This document shows, piece after piece, positions 17,991 through 26,354 of a DNA stretch of 64,000 nucleotides (its first letter is position 1; every line of letters begins with the position of its first letter). Where the stretch lies: NCBI GenBank assembly GCA_029233925.1, contig JARGOX010000002.1, forward strand, positions 310,001-374,000, read 5' to 3'. Source of the DNA: Rhizobiaceae bacterium. GTDB lineage: Bacteria > Pseudomonadota > Alphaproteobacteria > Rhizobiales > Rhizobiaceae. The position numbers were made by a program, and so were the translations under genes. A model generated the notes under the pieces. That model did not search any database and was not told the origin of the DNA. It was given only the letters and a program-made list of their open reading frames with translations.

Positions 17991-18620
17991 CTATTTCTTT
18001 TCCAACCGAAACCTGGTGTGACAGGCCGAACAGGTCTGAGTGAGCATGTTGAACACGCCGTCAACAGGCATATTTGCCCATTGCTCCGGATTCATCTCCA
18101 TGACCTGTGACCCCATACCCGAGCCCATTCCTGAACCTTCGCCCATCATGCCGGAATTGCCCATCATCATGGAACCTCCGGATCCCATCATCTTTGAGTC
18201 GCTGCTACCCATCATGGCCTCCGGACCGGAGTCTGAGCCGTGCATCGGCCCGTTGTCAGCAGCCAGCTTCAGACCCTGTGCCAATGTTTCAAGACGCAAG
18301 GACAGGGTTTGGAAATCCTGCCAGTCGGACCAAATTTCCGGCCTTGCTTCAGATGCCATTTGCTGGCTGCCCTCCGGGAATAGTCCGGTGAGGGCATCGC
18401 CCGCATGCGACTGGATGACAGTGGCACCCGATTTGACAATCTGCGCATCATAAGACGTGGCGCCCGTCATCATCATGGATATGGATTTTACGGCTGCACC
18501 CATGGCCGACATGGCATCCATGCGCTCTTTGACTATTCCTGTGGCTCCACCATGGGCCAGTGCAGCGGCTGACAAAGCGGTCAATGCCGCCGCGCAAACA
18601 AATATAAATCTCTTTTTCAT
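17991..18620 (-). CDS. Cytochrome c'-like protein with Met/Gly/Ser-rich insertion
   Basis: This 209-residue exported protein has a signal peptide (MKKRFIFVCAAALTALSAAALA). A four-helix cytochrome c' layout ends in CSACHTRFR. Between the last two helices is an insertion of about 45 residues made largely of Met, Gly and Ser (many MMG repeats), absent from ordinary cytochrome c'. Met-rich stretches bind Cu(I) in other periplasmic copper proteins, and the operon is CueR-controlled, so copper binding is a sound inference. The ATG at 18620 follows AGGAGATAA. Confidence 0.83.
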   Translation of the reverse strand: MKKRFIFVCAAALTALSAAALAHGGATGIVKERMDAMSAMGAAVKSISMMMTGATSYDAQIVKSGATVIQSHAGDALTGLFPEGSQQMASEARPEIWSDWQDFQTLSLRLETLAQGLKLAADNGPMHGSDSGPEAMMGSSDSKMMGSGGSMMMGNSGMMGEGSGMGSGMGSQVMEMNPEQWANMPVDGVFNMLTQTCSACHTRFRLEKK

Positions 18621-18682
18621 CTGGTTATCTCCTGGAAACGGAAGACGCTCGGCTGCACTCGGCACAACCGGTGATCCTGATT

Positions 18683-19069
18683 TCAGGAGAACCTTCGCGG
18701 AGGCGGCGGATCGTGCCCCAAATCTGCAGGACGCCAGATGTCAGCGTGGTGACGCGAGAATGAACCTGATTTCGGAACCTGATGTCTTGACGGCCATTCA
18801 GAGAGTGCCAGTATATCAGCGCCGCAATGAACAATCAGGTCAGCGGCCGGCCATTGATCTGTGCTGCCCTGTCCGACATGGCGATGGCCGTCTGCGGCAT
18901 CAGACATTGCGGCTCCATGTTCAGCTACGCCATGTTCATGGGGGGCGGCACGCTCGCCAGCATGGGTGTTCAGTCCGCCTGCCAGAAGCAGAGCGGCAAC
19001 GCCAACCCACACGATCTTTCGGGCAAAGCGCACCAGGAGCGATTTTTGCTGTGCAAACAAAGCCATCAT
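18683..19069 (-). CDS. Hypothetical exported His-rich protein in copper operon
   Basis: This protein has 128 residues. A hydrophobic segment (about 15-34) looks like a signal or anchor. It is followed by a His-rich stretch (HEHGVAEHGAAM, then DGHRH) and an HCGADILAL motif, and it ends in Pro-rich DPPPPRRFS. I do not recognise a named family, though similar small proteins occur with bacterial copper genes. The ATG overlaps the cytochrome stop by four bases, which supports it as a real gene. A role in periplasmic copper binding is inference. Confidence 0.65.
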   Translation of the reverse strand: MMALFAQQKSLLVRFARKIVWVGVAALLLAGGLNTHAGERAAPHEHGVAEHGAAMSDAADGHRHVGQGSTDQWPAADLIVHCGADILALSEWPSRHQVPKSGSFSRHHADIWRPADLGHDPPPPRRFS

Positions 19070-19476
19070 TGGATTCCATTAGCCCGCTGCAGGACCCTTA
19101 TGTAGGCCGTGACCTGTGCAACCTCATCCGGTGTGATATTCTCAACCGGCGGCATGTTGCCGAATTGCCAGTGGTGGGCGCGCACGCCATTTTGCACGGC
19201 AAGCTGGAATGCCGCATCACCATGGTGATTTGGCTCATAGAATTTGTGCACAAGAGGCGGCGCAAGACCGTCGCGCCCGGCTGCATTTGCGCCGTGGCAG
19301 GAGGCGCAATTGGCATTGAAAAGAGATTCACCCTGGCGGATGGATTGCGGCAGATCGGGAACGACAATGTCAACCAGAGCCGCGCCGGTCGTTTCCGGTT
19401 CGGCACGCAGGGCAAACCACCAGACGGCAAGAGCCGCCAATGCAATAAAAACCACAAGCCGCACAGAAGTACTCAT
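19066..19476 (-). CDS. Class I cytochrome c
   Basis: This 136-residue protein has an N-terminal membrane anchor (residues about 5-23). One CASCH haem motif and the distal Met in GNMPP are diagnostic of a small class I cytochrome c. It is exported, tethered and faces the periplasm. Its start overlaps the cueR stop by four bases, so it is under the CueR promoter. It is the first of three cytochromes in the operon and presumably passes electrons to a terminal oxidase. Confidence 0.86.
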   Translation of the reverse strand: MSTSVRLVVFIALAALAVWWFALRAEPETTGAALVDIVVPDLPQSIRQGESLFNANCASCHGANAAGRDGLAPPLVHKFYEPNHHGDAAFQLAVQNGVRAHHWQFGNMPPVENITPDEVAQVTAYIRVLQRANGIQ

Positions 19477-19898
19477 TTTGCGGACTTCTGTGCAAAAGAC
19501 ACAGGCACATCAGCCATACCTGCAAGATCGTCAATGATCGGGCAATCGGGCTTGTCGTCGCCATGACAGTTTTGCGCCAGCGCAGCCAAGGTCTTTTTCA
19601 GGGAATTCAATTCCTTGATCTTCCGGTCAATCTCCTGAATCTTGTCGGTGGCCAGGGCTTTGACATCGGAGCTTGCACGGTGCTGATCTTCGTACAGCGA
19701 AAGCAGCAACCTGCATTCCTCAATGGTAAAACCCAGACCACGGGCGCGTTGCAGAAAGCGCAGGCGATGCACATCCTTGTCGGAATAACGTCGATAACCG
19801 TTGGGTCCGCGTTCGGGCGCGACAAGCGCAATTTCCTCATAGTAGCGGATTGTCTTTGGCGGCAATTTGGTGCGTTCCGAGGCTTGCCCGATATTCAT
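19473..19898 (-). CDS. cueR: Cu(I)-responsive MerR-family regulator CueR/HmrR
   Basis: This 141-residue MerR protein starts MNIGQASERTKLPPKTIRYYEEI. Its metal site has the two cysteines of monovalent-metal sensors, C111 and C119 in CHGDDKPDC. Ser77 stands where divalent-metal sensors have a third Cys, so Cu(I)/Ag(I)/Au(I) sensing is well supported. It activates promoters with a 19-bp spacer, two of which are seen here: its own and that of the copA gene. It leads the operon that ends with the multicopper oxidase. Confidence 0.93.
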   Translation of the reverse strand: MNIGQASERTKLPPKTIRYYEEIALVAPERGPNGYRRYSDKDVHRLRFLQRARGLGFTIEECRLLLSLYEDQHRASSDVKALATDKIQEIDRKIKELNSLKKTLAALAQNCHGDDKPDCPIIDDLAGMADVPVSFAQKSAK

Positions 19899-19949
19899 TA
19901 CATTGTCCCGTTTGCCATTTTCCTGCGCGCAAAATGCGCACAGGCCTCA

Positions 19950-19980
19950 ATTATAGAGGTTCCAGCGGGTGGAAGGTCAA
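19950..19980 (-). promoter_or_regulatory. CueR-type promoter for the cueR operon
   Basis: On the minus strand -35 TTGACC (19980-19975) and -10 TATAAT (19955-19950) are separated by exactly 19 bases. The spacer carries the inverted CTTCCA/TGGAA elements of CueR operators. The overlong spacer is the hallmark of MerR-type activation. Confidence 0.88.
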
Positions 19981-20010
19981 TCCCGTACACGCCTTCGTGA
20001 CTGCCCCTCA

Positions 20011-22410
20011 TCAACCCAACCTGACACGGCGCAATCTGAGCGCATTGCCGATCACCGACACCGAGGAAAGGCTCATCGCAGCCGCGGCGATCATGGGAGA
20101 CAGCAACCATCCTGTTAAAGGATAGAGTATGCCGGCCGCCAGCGGTATTCCGACGACATTATAGGCGAAGGCGAAAAACAGGTTCTGTCTGATGTTCAAG
20201 ATGGTTTTTTGCGCCAGCGTTCTGGCCCGCACGATGCCATTCAGATCACCCTTTATCAGGGTGATACCGGCACTTTCCACAGCGACATCCGCGCCGGTTC
20301 CCATGGCAATCCCCACATCTGCGGCGGCAAGGGCCGGCGCGTCATTGACACCGTCACCGGCCATGGCCACCCGTTTGCCCTGGCTGTGCAGTTCATCAAT
20401 CAGTGCTTTTTTGCCTTCCGGAAGAACCTCGGCACGCACCTCATCAATGCCCAGCCGGCTGGCGACCGCCTTGGCGGTTCGATGATTGTCACCCGTTGCC
20501 ATGATGATGGTCAGTCCTGCCTTGTGAAGTGCAGCGATGGCCTCCGTCGTTGTCTCCTTGATCGGATCTGCGACGGTGATGAGACCGGCCAGCTTGCCGT
20601 CAATGGCCACAAACATGGCGGTTTTTCCCTCGTCACTGAACCCGTCGGCGCGTTCGCCCAGCGTTTCGGTGGCAAGACCCAGGCTTTCCATCATGGCACG
20701 ATTGCCCAGCGCGACCTTTCTGCCATCGACGACCCCGGATACGCCCTTTCCCGTGACGGCATTGAAATCCACAGCCGATTTCAGGACCAGCCCGAGATCC
20801 TGGGCACCGGCCACGATGGCCTCGGCCAAAGGATGTTCGGAGCCTTTTTCAAGTGTCGCAGCAAGACCCAGGACGTCGTTGCTGTCGAAACCTTCAACGG
20901 CGTATGTTTCGGCAAGCCGCGGTTTTCCCTGTGTCAACGTGCCTGTCTTGTCTATGACCAGCGTATCGACCCCGGCCAGCCGTTCCAGGGCTTCCGCATC
21001 GCGGATCAGCACGCCTGCCTGGGCACCGCGTCCGGTTGCCGTCATGATTGACATGGGCGTTGCCAGGCCCAGAGCGCAGGGACAGGCAATGATAAGGACC
21101 GAAACGGAGGCCACGATCGCGTAGATCAATGCCGGACTTGGCCCGAACACCAGCCATGCCGCGAAAGCCAGGATCGCGACAGCAACCACGCTGGGGACAA
21201 ACCAGGAAGCAACGCGATCCGCCAGAGCCTGGATCGGTGCCCGCGACCTTTGCGCGGAGGAGACCATGGCAACGATCTTGGCCAGCATCGAATCATCACC
21301 GACATGCGTTGCAGCAATCACCAGGGTGCCATTTTTGTTCAATGTGCCGCCGGTGACGATTTCGCCTTCGACTTTTTCAACGGCAAGCGGTTCGCCGGAA
21401 ATCATGCTCTCGTCGACAAAGCTGGCGCCTTCCAAAACAACGCCGTCCACCGGGACGCTCTCACCGGGGCGAATGCGCAGCCGATCCTCGGTCAGAATGT
21501 TTTCAACCGGCACATCATGCTCGGACCCGTCCGAGTTAATGCGTCGCGCCTTCTTGGGCGCAAGATCCAGAAGCGCCTTTATGGCATCACCGGTTTTGGC
21601 CCGCGCGCGCAATTCGAGCACCTGACCGACAAAGACCAGGGCGATGATCACCACCGACGCTTCGAAATAGACCGGCATATGGCCGTTCATCTTCAAATCG
21701 TCAGGGAACAGCCCTGGCGCGAACAGGGCGACAGCACTGTAAATATAGGCCGCCCCGACACCCAGCATGATCAATGTCCACATATTGAAATTGCGTGTTT
21801 TCAACGATGTCCAGCCACGGTGGAAAAATGGTCGGGCCGCCCACAGGACAACCGGCGTTGCCAGCAGAAATTCAAGGTAAAGTGCAGTCGTTTCCCCCAT
21901 CAATCCACGCACCGAAAGACCAACCATCGGCCCCATGGTCAAAATCATTAACGGGACCGCCGCGCCGACACTCACCCAGAGGCGCCGCGTGAAGTCGATC
22001 AGTTCATGATTGGGCTCGTTGGAGACACCGCTCATCGGCTCAAGCGCCATGCCGCAGATCGGGCAGGTGCCGGGTCCCTCCTGAATGATTTCCGGATCCA
22101 TCGGACAGGTATAGAGCGCACCCTTCGCCGCTGCCTTCGGCCTCTCTTTTGCCCTGCCGGAAAGATAAAAGAAAGGATCAGCTTCAAAGCGATCGTGACA
22201 CTTGGTGCTGCAAAAACGGTAGGTCTGACCATCATGGGTCAGTTGCGGCTTGCCGGTACCAAGCTTCACGCTCATGCCGCAAACGGGATCAATGGCTGTC
22301 GCATTGCCTTCCGGATCTTTTGAACCTTCAGGCAAGGCGTCGGAATGATCCCCGGCGCAATGGGTGTGATCATGGCCGCACGTGCCATGATTGTGATCGG
22401 TCTTTTCCAT
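20011..22410 (-). CDS. copA: Copper-exporting P1B-type ATPase CopA
   Basis: This 799-residue pump has a Cys/His-rich N terminus, a YHS-like domain (about 40-86, DPVCGMSV) and a heavy-metal-binding domain (YTCPMDPEI with CPICGM, 100-121), instead of the usual ferredoxin-like HMA domains. The transport motif CPC lies in IIACPCALGLATP. Phosphorylation is at DKTGTLT, and SEHPLAEA and GDGVNDAPA complete the ATPase. It expels cytosolic Cu(I). The ATG at 22410 is used because AGGTGG lies five bases before it. A GTG at 22419 is in frame. Confidence 0.93.
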   Translation of the reverse strand: MEKTDHNHGTCGHDHTHCAGDHSDALPEGSKDPEGNATAIDPVCGMSVKLGTGKPQLTHDGQTYRFCSTKCHDRFEADPFFYLSGRAKERPKAAAKGALYTCPMDPEIIQEGPGTCPICGMALEPMSGVSNEPNHELIDFTRRLWVSVGAAVPLMILTMGPMVGLSVRGLMGETTALYLEFLLATPVVLWAARPFFHRGWTSLKTRNFNMWTLIMLGVGAAYIYSAVALFAPGLFPDDLKMNGHMPVYFEASVVIIALVFVGQVLELRARAKTGDAIKALLDLAPKKARRINSDGSEHDVPVENILTEDRLRIRPGESVPVDGVVLEGASFVDESMISGEPLAVEKVEGEIVTGGTLNKNGTLVIAATHVGDDSMLAKIVAMVSSAQRSRAPIQALADRVASWFVPSVVAVAILAFAAWLVFGPSPALIYAIVASVSVLIIACPCALGLATPMSIMTATGRGAQAGVLIRDAEALERLAGVDTLVIDKTGTLTQGKPRLAETYAVEGFDSNDVLGLAATLEKGSEHPLAEAIVAGAQDLGLVLKSAVDFNAVTGKGVSGVVDGRKVALGNRAMMESLGLATETLGERADGFSDEGKTAMFVAIDGKLAGLITVADPIKETTTEAIAALHKAGLTIIMATGDNHRTAKAVASRLGIDEVRAEVLPEGKKALIDELHSQGKRVAMAGDGVNDAPALAAADVGIAMGTGADVAVESAGITLIKGDLNGIVRARTLAQKTILNIRQNLFFAFAYNVVGIPLAAGILYPLTGWLLSPMIAAAAMSLSSVSVIGNALRLRRVRLG

Positions 22411-22442
22411 GAATTCCACCTGTCAGAACATTCTCTATCCAC

Positions 22443-22473
22443 GTTATAGGGCTTCCAGCGACTGGAAGGTCAA
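22443..22473 (-). promoter_or_regulatory. CueR-type promoter for copA
   Basis: TTGACC (-35, 22473-22468) and TATAAC (-10, 22448-22443) are 19 bases apart. The spacer holds the inverted repeat CTTCCAG-TCG-CTGGAAG. The -35 overlaps the stop codon of the upstream crp-like gene. The predicted leader before copA is very short. Confidence 0.88.
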
Positions 22474-23042
22474 GTGGTTTTCACGCAGTATTTTCCACGA
22501 CCTGTTTTGATCAGATGACCGCGCCTTACCAGATGGGACAGGGCACGGTAGGTCGCTTCGTGAGAAAGGCCTATTTCGGTTGCGAATGTCTTTATGTCAC
22601 CGGTGAGAAAGCCTTCCGCAAGCGCCGTGAATACCCGCTCTTGAGCGCTTCGAACGGCCAGCAGTTCAAGGCGGCGGCGATAGGTCTGAACCTGCGTGGC
22701 AAACCGGCTGGTCAATGCCATCGCAAAAAGCGGATCAGAATGAAACTGCCGCAGTACCGGATCACGCCTGAGTTCGACCAATTGCGCGGCCTGTTCGAGG
22801 ATTGCATCACAATGATAGACATCAACAAAAAGAGACGCCTCGGCAAAGGTCTCCAGCGGCCCGGCTCGATGAACGACAATGGTTTCGCCGCCACGGGCAA
22901 AACGGAGAAGCCTGACCGACCCCGTGATCAGGTAAAAGATACCCCGTGAGGGATCGCCCTGCCTGAACAGAGTCTCTCCGGCATCCAGATTCAGAACGCG
23001 ATAGGCCGTCTCCGGCAGAACATCAAAGGGCGCTGGCAGCAT
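22470..23042 (-). CDS. Crp/Fnr-family transcriptional regulator
   Basis: This 190-residue protein has a cyclic-nucleotide-binding-like beta-roll (LDAGETLFRQGDPSRGIFYLITGSVRLLR) and a C-terminal winged helix (FATEIGLSHEATYRALSHLVRRG). It lacks the N-terminal cysteine cluster of Fnr, so it does not hold an iron-sulphur centre. It lies between the copA promoter and a divergent periplasmic-protein gene. The shared intergenic region has an FNR/CRP-like TGAT-N4-ATCA palindrome, which suggests autoregulation. The effector is unknown. Confidence 0.85.
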   Translation of the reverse strand: MLPAPFDVLPETAYRVLNLDAGETLFRQGDPSRGIFYLITGSVRLLRFARGGETIVVHRAGPLETFAEASLFVDVYHCDAILEQAAQLVELRRDPVLRQFHSDPLFAMALTSRFATQVQTYRRRLELLAVRSAQERVFTALAEGFLTGDIKTFATEIGLSHEATYRALSHLVRRGHLIKTGRGKYCVKTT

Positions 23043-23052
23043 GGTTCACCTT

Positions 23053-23066
23053 ATGATTGAAATCAT
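23053..23066. promoter_or_regulatory. Crp/Fnr-type palindrome ATGATTGAAATCAT
   Basis: The 14-bp element has six-base inverted arms (ATGATT/AATCAT) and contains TGAT-N4-ATCA, the Fnr-like half-site spacing. It lies between the divergent crp-like gene and the small exported protein, the expected place for the regulator to act on both. Confidence 0.6.
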
Positions 23067-23123
23067 ATCTGATGTTGACAGTATCCACTATAGGTAAAGC
23101 CCCATTTGCTGCTGGAGTTCAAA

Positions 23124-23699
23124 ATGCGCCCCATGCTCTTTCTTGCCACATCTGTTGGCCTTGCCATTGCCACCATCGCTCCATTGCAGGCGGGACAGAC
23201 CACCGCTGCGGACAACCACGCCTCACATATGCATTCCGCAACAGGGATGAGCGCAGACATGCCGGTGGAAGCTGGACAGTCGGCTTTTGCTTCCATCGCT
23301 GAAATCGTCGCCATCCTCACACGCGACCCTGATACGGATTGGTCAAGGGTGAATATTTCGGCTTTGCGTGAGCATCTTGTGGATATGAATGCGCTCACCC
23401 TTGATGCGCGTGTTGTACAGACATCCAGCGAAGACGGGACTGTCTTTACCATCACGGGTACAGGACGAACGCTGCGAGCCATTCAGGCGATGGTTCCCGC
23501 CCATAGCGCACAACTCAACCAAATGAACAACTGGCAGGTGACGGCAAAAACCACACCATCAGGCGCGATCATGACAATTTCTGCAGCAGATACTGTGGAG
23601 AGAACAAAAATCGAATCACTTGGATTTTTTGGCGTGATGGCAATCGGAGCCCATCATCAGGCACATCATCTTGCCATGGCCCGTGGGAATATGCACTGA
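23124..23699 (+). CDS. Hypothetical exported protein, His/Met-rich
   Basis: This 191-residue protein has a signal peptide ending near LQAGQ. Histidine/methionine clusters are near the N terminus (HASHMHSATGM) and the C terminus (GAHHQAHHLAMARGNMH). The middle, with DTDWSRVNISALREHLVDMNALTL, resembles uncharacterised periplasmic proteins found in many proteobacteria. No enzyme motif is evident. It starts at an ATG with GGAG six bases before. Placement beside the copper genes and its histidines suggest metal binding in the periplasm; this is inference. Confidence 0.7.
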   Translation: MRPMLFLATSVGLAIATIAPLQAGQTTAADNHASHMHSATGMSADMPVEAGQSAFASIAEIVAILTRDPDTDWSRVNISALREHLVDMNALTLDARVVQTSSEDGTVFTITGTGRTLRAIQAMVPAHSAQLNQMNNWQVTAKTTPSGAIMTISAADTVERTKIESLGFFGVMAIGAHHQAHHLAMARGNMH

Positions 23700-24044
23700 A
23701 GATCAAGCCGCTCCGGAAAAATCCGGATTTGCACAGCGATGCAGTGTCAAGGATCTTTTCATCTGTAGATAACAATATAAAGTATGGATGCCATAGAAAT
23801 GGCGTCCATACAGTTTGACTATAGTCTCATGTATGGCTACGACCATACCATTGCCTGGCAACAACGAATTGGTTTGCCGCAGACTGGTCATAACCATCCA
23901 CCGGGGGGAGGATTGGATTGTGGCCATGCGATCAGGTCGGATGAGGCGCAAACAACGACCGACCTGATCGCACTCCACCTTCTTATTCTAACCGCCTGCC
24001 ATTTAGTGTTGAAATAAATTGATTGTATTGTATTAATTCGCCAC
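23700..24044. other. Intergenic region with inverted repeats, no convincing gene
   Basis: This 345-base gap holds a short TCCGGA-AAAA-TCCGGA hairpin (23712-23727) directly after the exported-protein gene, possibly a weak terminator, and a longer inverted repeat at 23782-23811. Small open frames exist on both strands but have no family resemblance. It ends in an AT-rich stretch with TTGATTGTATTGTATTAATT, the probable promoter region of the LysR gene. Confidence 0.5.
23782..23811. repeat. Inverted repeat with 13-bp arms
   Basis: GTATGGATGCCAT (23782-23794) and ATGGCGTCCATAC (23799-23811) are inverted copies matching at 12 of 13 positions, with a four-base loop. There is no adjacent T-run on either strand. 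It could be an operator, an mRNA hairpin or the trace of a small mobile repeat. Confidence 0.65.
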
Positions 24045-24980
24045 ATGAATTTACTAACCTTCGATCTCAACCTATTGCGCGTTCTGGATGCATTGCTGCA
24101 GGAGCAATCCACAGTGAAGGCGGGGGCACGCATCGGCCTTTCACAGCCGGCCGTATCGTCAGCGCTTGGCAGATTACGGCTCTCGCTGGGAGACCCATTG
24201 TTCCTGCGGCAGGGACAACGCATCGTTCCCACTGACTTTGCCAAGAGTCTTGAATTGCCCTTGCGGCTCATGTTCGATGATCTGGAATCCATGCTGTCGG
24301 GTGCGGCTGATTTTGACCCTGCAGCGGCAACAAACCGCTTCAAGATTGCGGGTTCTGATTTTTTTGCCGAAATGCTCATGCCGCCGCTTGCGCGCGCGCT
24401 CTTTGACCGGGCACCGGGAATGAAGGTTCATCTGGTCAACGCAAAACCCGACGACTATATTGGCACCCTGGAAAATAATGAAGCCGACATGGCCCTGGTC
24501 ACCGGCCTTGATCTGCCTGACTGGATCGACCATGTCCCCGTCTTCAAGTCCTATTTTGTGATGATTGCCAGAAATGGCCATCCGAATCTGGAGCAGGCCG
24601 GTGTCAACACGGGCGACACGGTGCCTCTGGATGTCCTTTGTGACCTCTCCCATGCATTCATGTCGCCACAGGGCAGAACAAGAGGTTTTGGTGACGCAGC
24701 CCTGGCGCGCGTTGGCCGGGAACGACGGGTTGTCATGTCCCTTCCTGTCTTCAGTGGCGTGTATAATCTGGTTGCCCAAAGCGATGTCGTTGCTTTGATA
24801 CCCTCGCCGCTTGCTTCCAAGGTTGCAGCGCGGCTGGGCCTTTCCATCTACAAATTGCCCATGCTCGTGCACCCTTCCCATATCTCTCTTGCCTGGCACA
24901 AGCGCCGCACCAGCAATCCGGCCCATCGCTGGTTGCGTGAAGTGGTGTTGGAAATCCTCACCCCGCTGGACGAAGACTGA
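24045..24980 (+). CDS. LysR-family transcriptional regulator
   Basis: This 311-residue protein has the N-terminal LysR winged helix (LLRVLDALLQEQSTVKAGARIGLSQPAVSSALGRLR) and a periplasmic-binding-like effector domain starting near RFKIAGSDFF. The NFDLNLLRVLDAL opening is typical of the NodD/NahR/SyrM branch. It lies upstream of, and on the same strand as, a flavin monooxygenase, which it may activate. No LysR-type dyad is clear enough to list. Confidence 0.87.
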   Translation: MNLLTFDLNLLRVLDALLQEQSTVKAGARIGLSQPAVSSALGRLRLSLGDPLFLRQGQRIVPTDFAKSLELPLRLMFDDLESMLSGAADFDPAAATNRFKIAGSDFFAEMLMPPLARALFDRAPGMKVHLVNAKPDDYIGTLENNEADMALVTGLDLPDWIDHVPVFKSYFVMIARNGHPNLEQAGVNTGDTVPLDVLCDLSHAFMSPQGRTRGFGDAALARVGRERRVVMSLPVFSGVYNLVAQSDVVALIPSPLASKVAARLGLSIYKLPMLVHPSHISLAWHKRRTSNPAHRWLREVVLEILTPLDED

Positions 24981-25139
24981 TTTTGATCAAGCAAAATTCC
25001 GCGTAAAACGGACTGCTTGCATCGGCTCAGACCTGCCGGGCAAGCGGCATGCACTGACACCAGAGCCCATCAGTGCTATATTCCGAGGCACTGGTGTACC
25101 AATTGAGATTAAATCCCATGCCAGTGGGGGACCTGAAAA

Positions 25140-26354
25140 TTGAAAATTGCAATCAATGGCTGTGGAATTGGCGGACCGACACTGGCCTGGTGGCTGCGCC
25201 GCTATGGCCATGAACCGGTGCTGCTGGAAAAATCCCCCTGTCTTCGCAAGGGTGGGCATGTCATCGACTTCTGGGGCACGGGTTATGAGATTGCCCAAAA
25301 AATGGGGCTGTTCCCACACCTGCTGGATGATGCCTATATCATGGAGCGCATGCGATCCGTTACCGCCAGTGGTCGCACGACATCCTCTCTGGATGTGCGC
25401 AGGTTTCAGGAATTGACGCAGGGTCGCTATCTGAGCATTGCCCGCAGTGATCTTTCAAGACACATCTATCAGGCGTGTGAAGGCATGGAAACACGGTTCG
25501 GCACCTCGATAGTGGGCATCAAGGATGAGGGTGACAAGGTCCATGTGCAACTCTCCGACGACAGCCAGGAAGACTTTGATCTTGTTGTCGGCGCTGACGG
25601 CCTCCATTCAAAGGTCAGGGCGCTGACCTTCGGGCCTCAATCAGACTTTGAACACCATACGGGATTCTATGTCGCCGCTTTTGATCTGCAGGGCTACCAG
25701 CCGCGTGACGAATTGACCTATGTTTCCCACACGGTGCCCGGCCGCCAGATTTCACGGGTGGCGCTGCGCGATGACCACACGCTCATTCTGCTGGTCTTTT
25801 CCAAACGGTTTGTCTCCCGGGAACCCGAAAACGAGGCGGCGCAAAAATCTCTGTTGCGACAGGTCTATGACGATATGGGATGGGAAACGGGGGCCATTCT
25901 TGCACGCATGGACCATGCGGAGAATTTCTATTTTGACCGGGTCAGCCAGATCAGGATGCCCGAATGGACAAAAGGACGGGTGGCACTGCTGGGTGATGCC
26001 GCCGCCTGCGCGTCACTGCTGGCTGGTGAAGGAACCGGACTGGCCATGACGGAAGCCTATATTCTTGCCGGCGAATTGCAACGGGCAGCAGGTGATCACA
26101 GAATCGCCTTTCCTGCCTATCAGGCGCGGCTGCAGGATTATCTCGTCAGGAGGCAGGATCAGGCATTGAAGTTTGCCGGATTCTTTGCTCCGAAAAACTG
26201 GTTCTCGCTGTTTGTCAGAGATGTCATGACCAATGCCGCTTCCATTGCGTTTCTGTCAAAACTGCTGTTGGGCAGCAGCTTTTCGACAGATTTTGAACTG
26301 CCTGCCTATCATGACGAGTCATCTGAGCTGCACCCCGAAATGAAATCAACATGA
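25140..26354 (+). CDS. FAD-dependent aromatic-ring monooxygenase family
   Basis: This 404-residue flavoprotein begins at once with the Rossmann motif GCGIGG (residues 7-12). It has the second FAD motif GRVALLGDAAACASLLAGEGTGLAM, as in p-hydroxybenzoate-hydroxylase-type and TetX-like monooxygenases. It would hydroxylate an aromatic or polycyclic small molecule with NAD(P)H and oxygen. The start is a TTG at 25140 with GGGGGA upstream; no ATG fits the fold. Its stop overlaps the next gene by four bases. Substrate unknown. Confidence 0.83.
   Translation: MKIAINGCGIGGPTLAWWLRRYGHEPVLLEKSPCLRKGGHVIDFWGTGYEIAQKMGLFPHLLDDAYIMERMRSVTASGRTTSSLDVRRFQELTQGRYLSIARSDLSRHIYQACEGMETRFGTSIVGIKDEGDKVHVQLSDDSQEDFDLVVGADGLHSKVRALTFGPQSDFEHHTGFYVAAFDLQGYQPRDELTYVSHTVPGRQISRVALRDDHTLILLVFSKRFVSREPENEAAQKSLLRQVYDDMGWETGAILARMDHAENFYFDRVSQIRMPEWTKGRVALLGDAAACASLLAGEGTGLAMTEAYILAGELQRAAGDHRIAFPAYQARLQDYLVRRQDQALKFAGFFAPKNWFSLFVRDVMTNAASIAFLSKLLLGSSFSTDFELPAYHDESSELHPEMKST

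Noticed and set aside
23784-24017. Small open frame of 77 codons in the gap before the LysR gene
   Set aside because: It begins inside the inverted repeat and has no ribosome site or homology I recognise.
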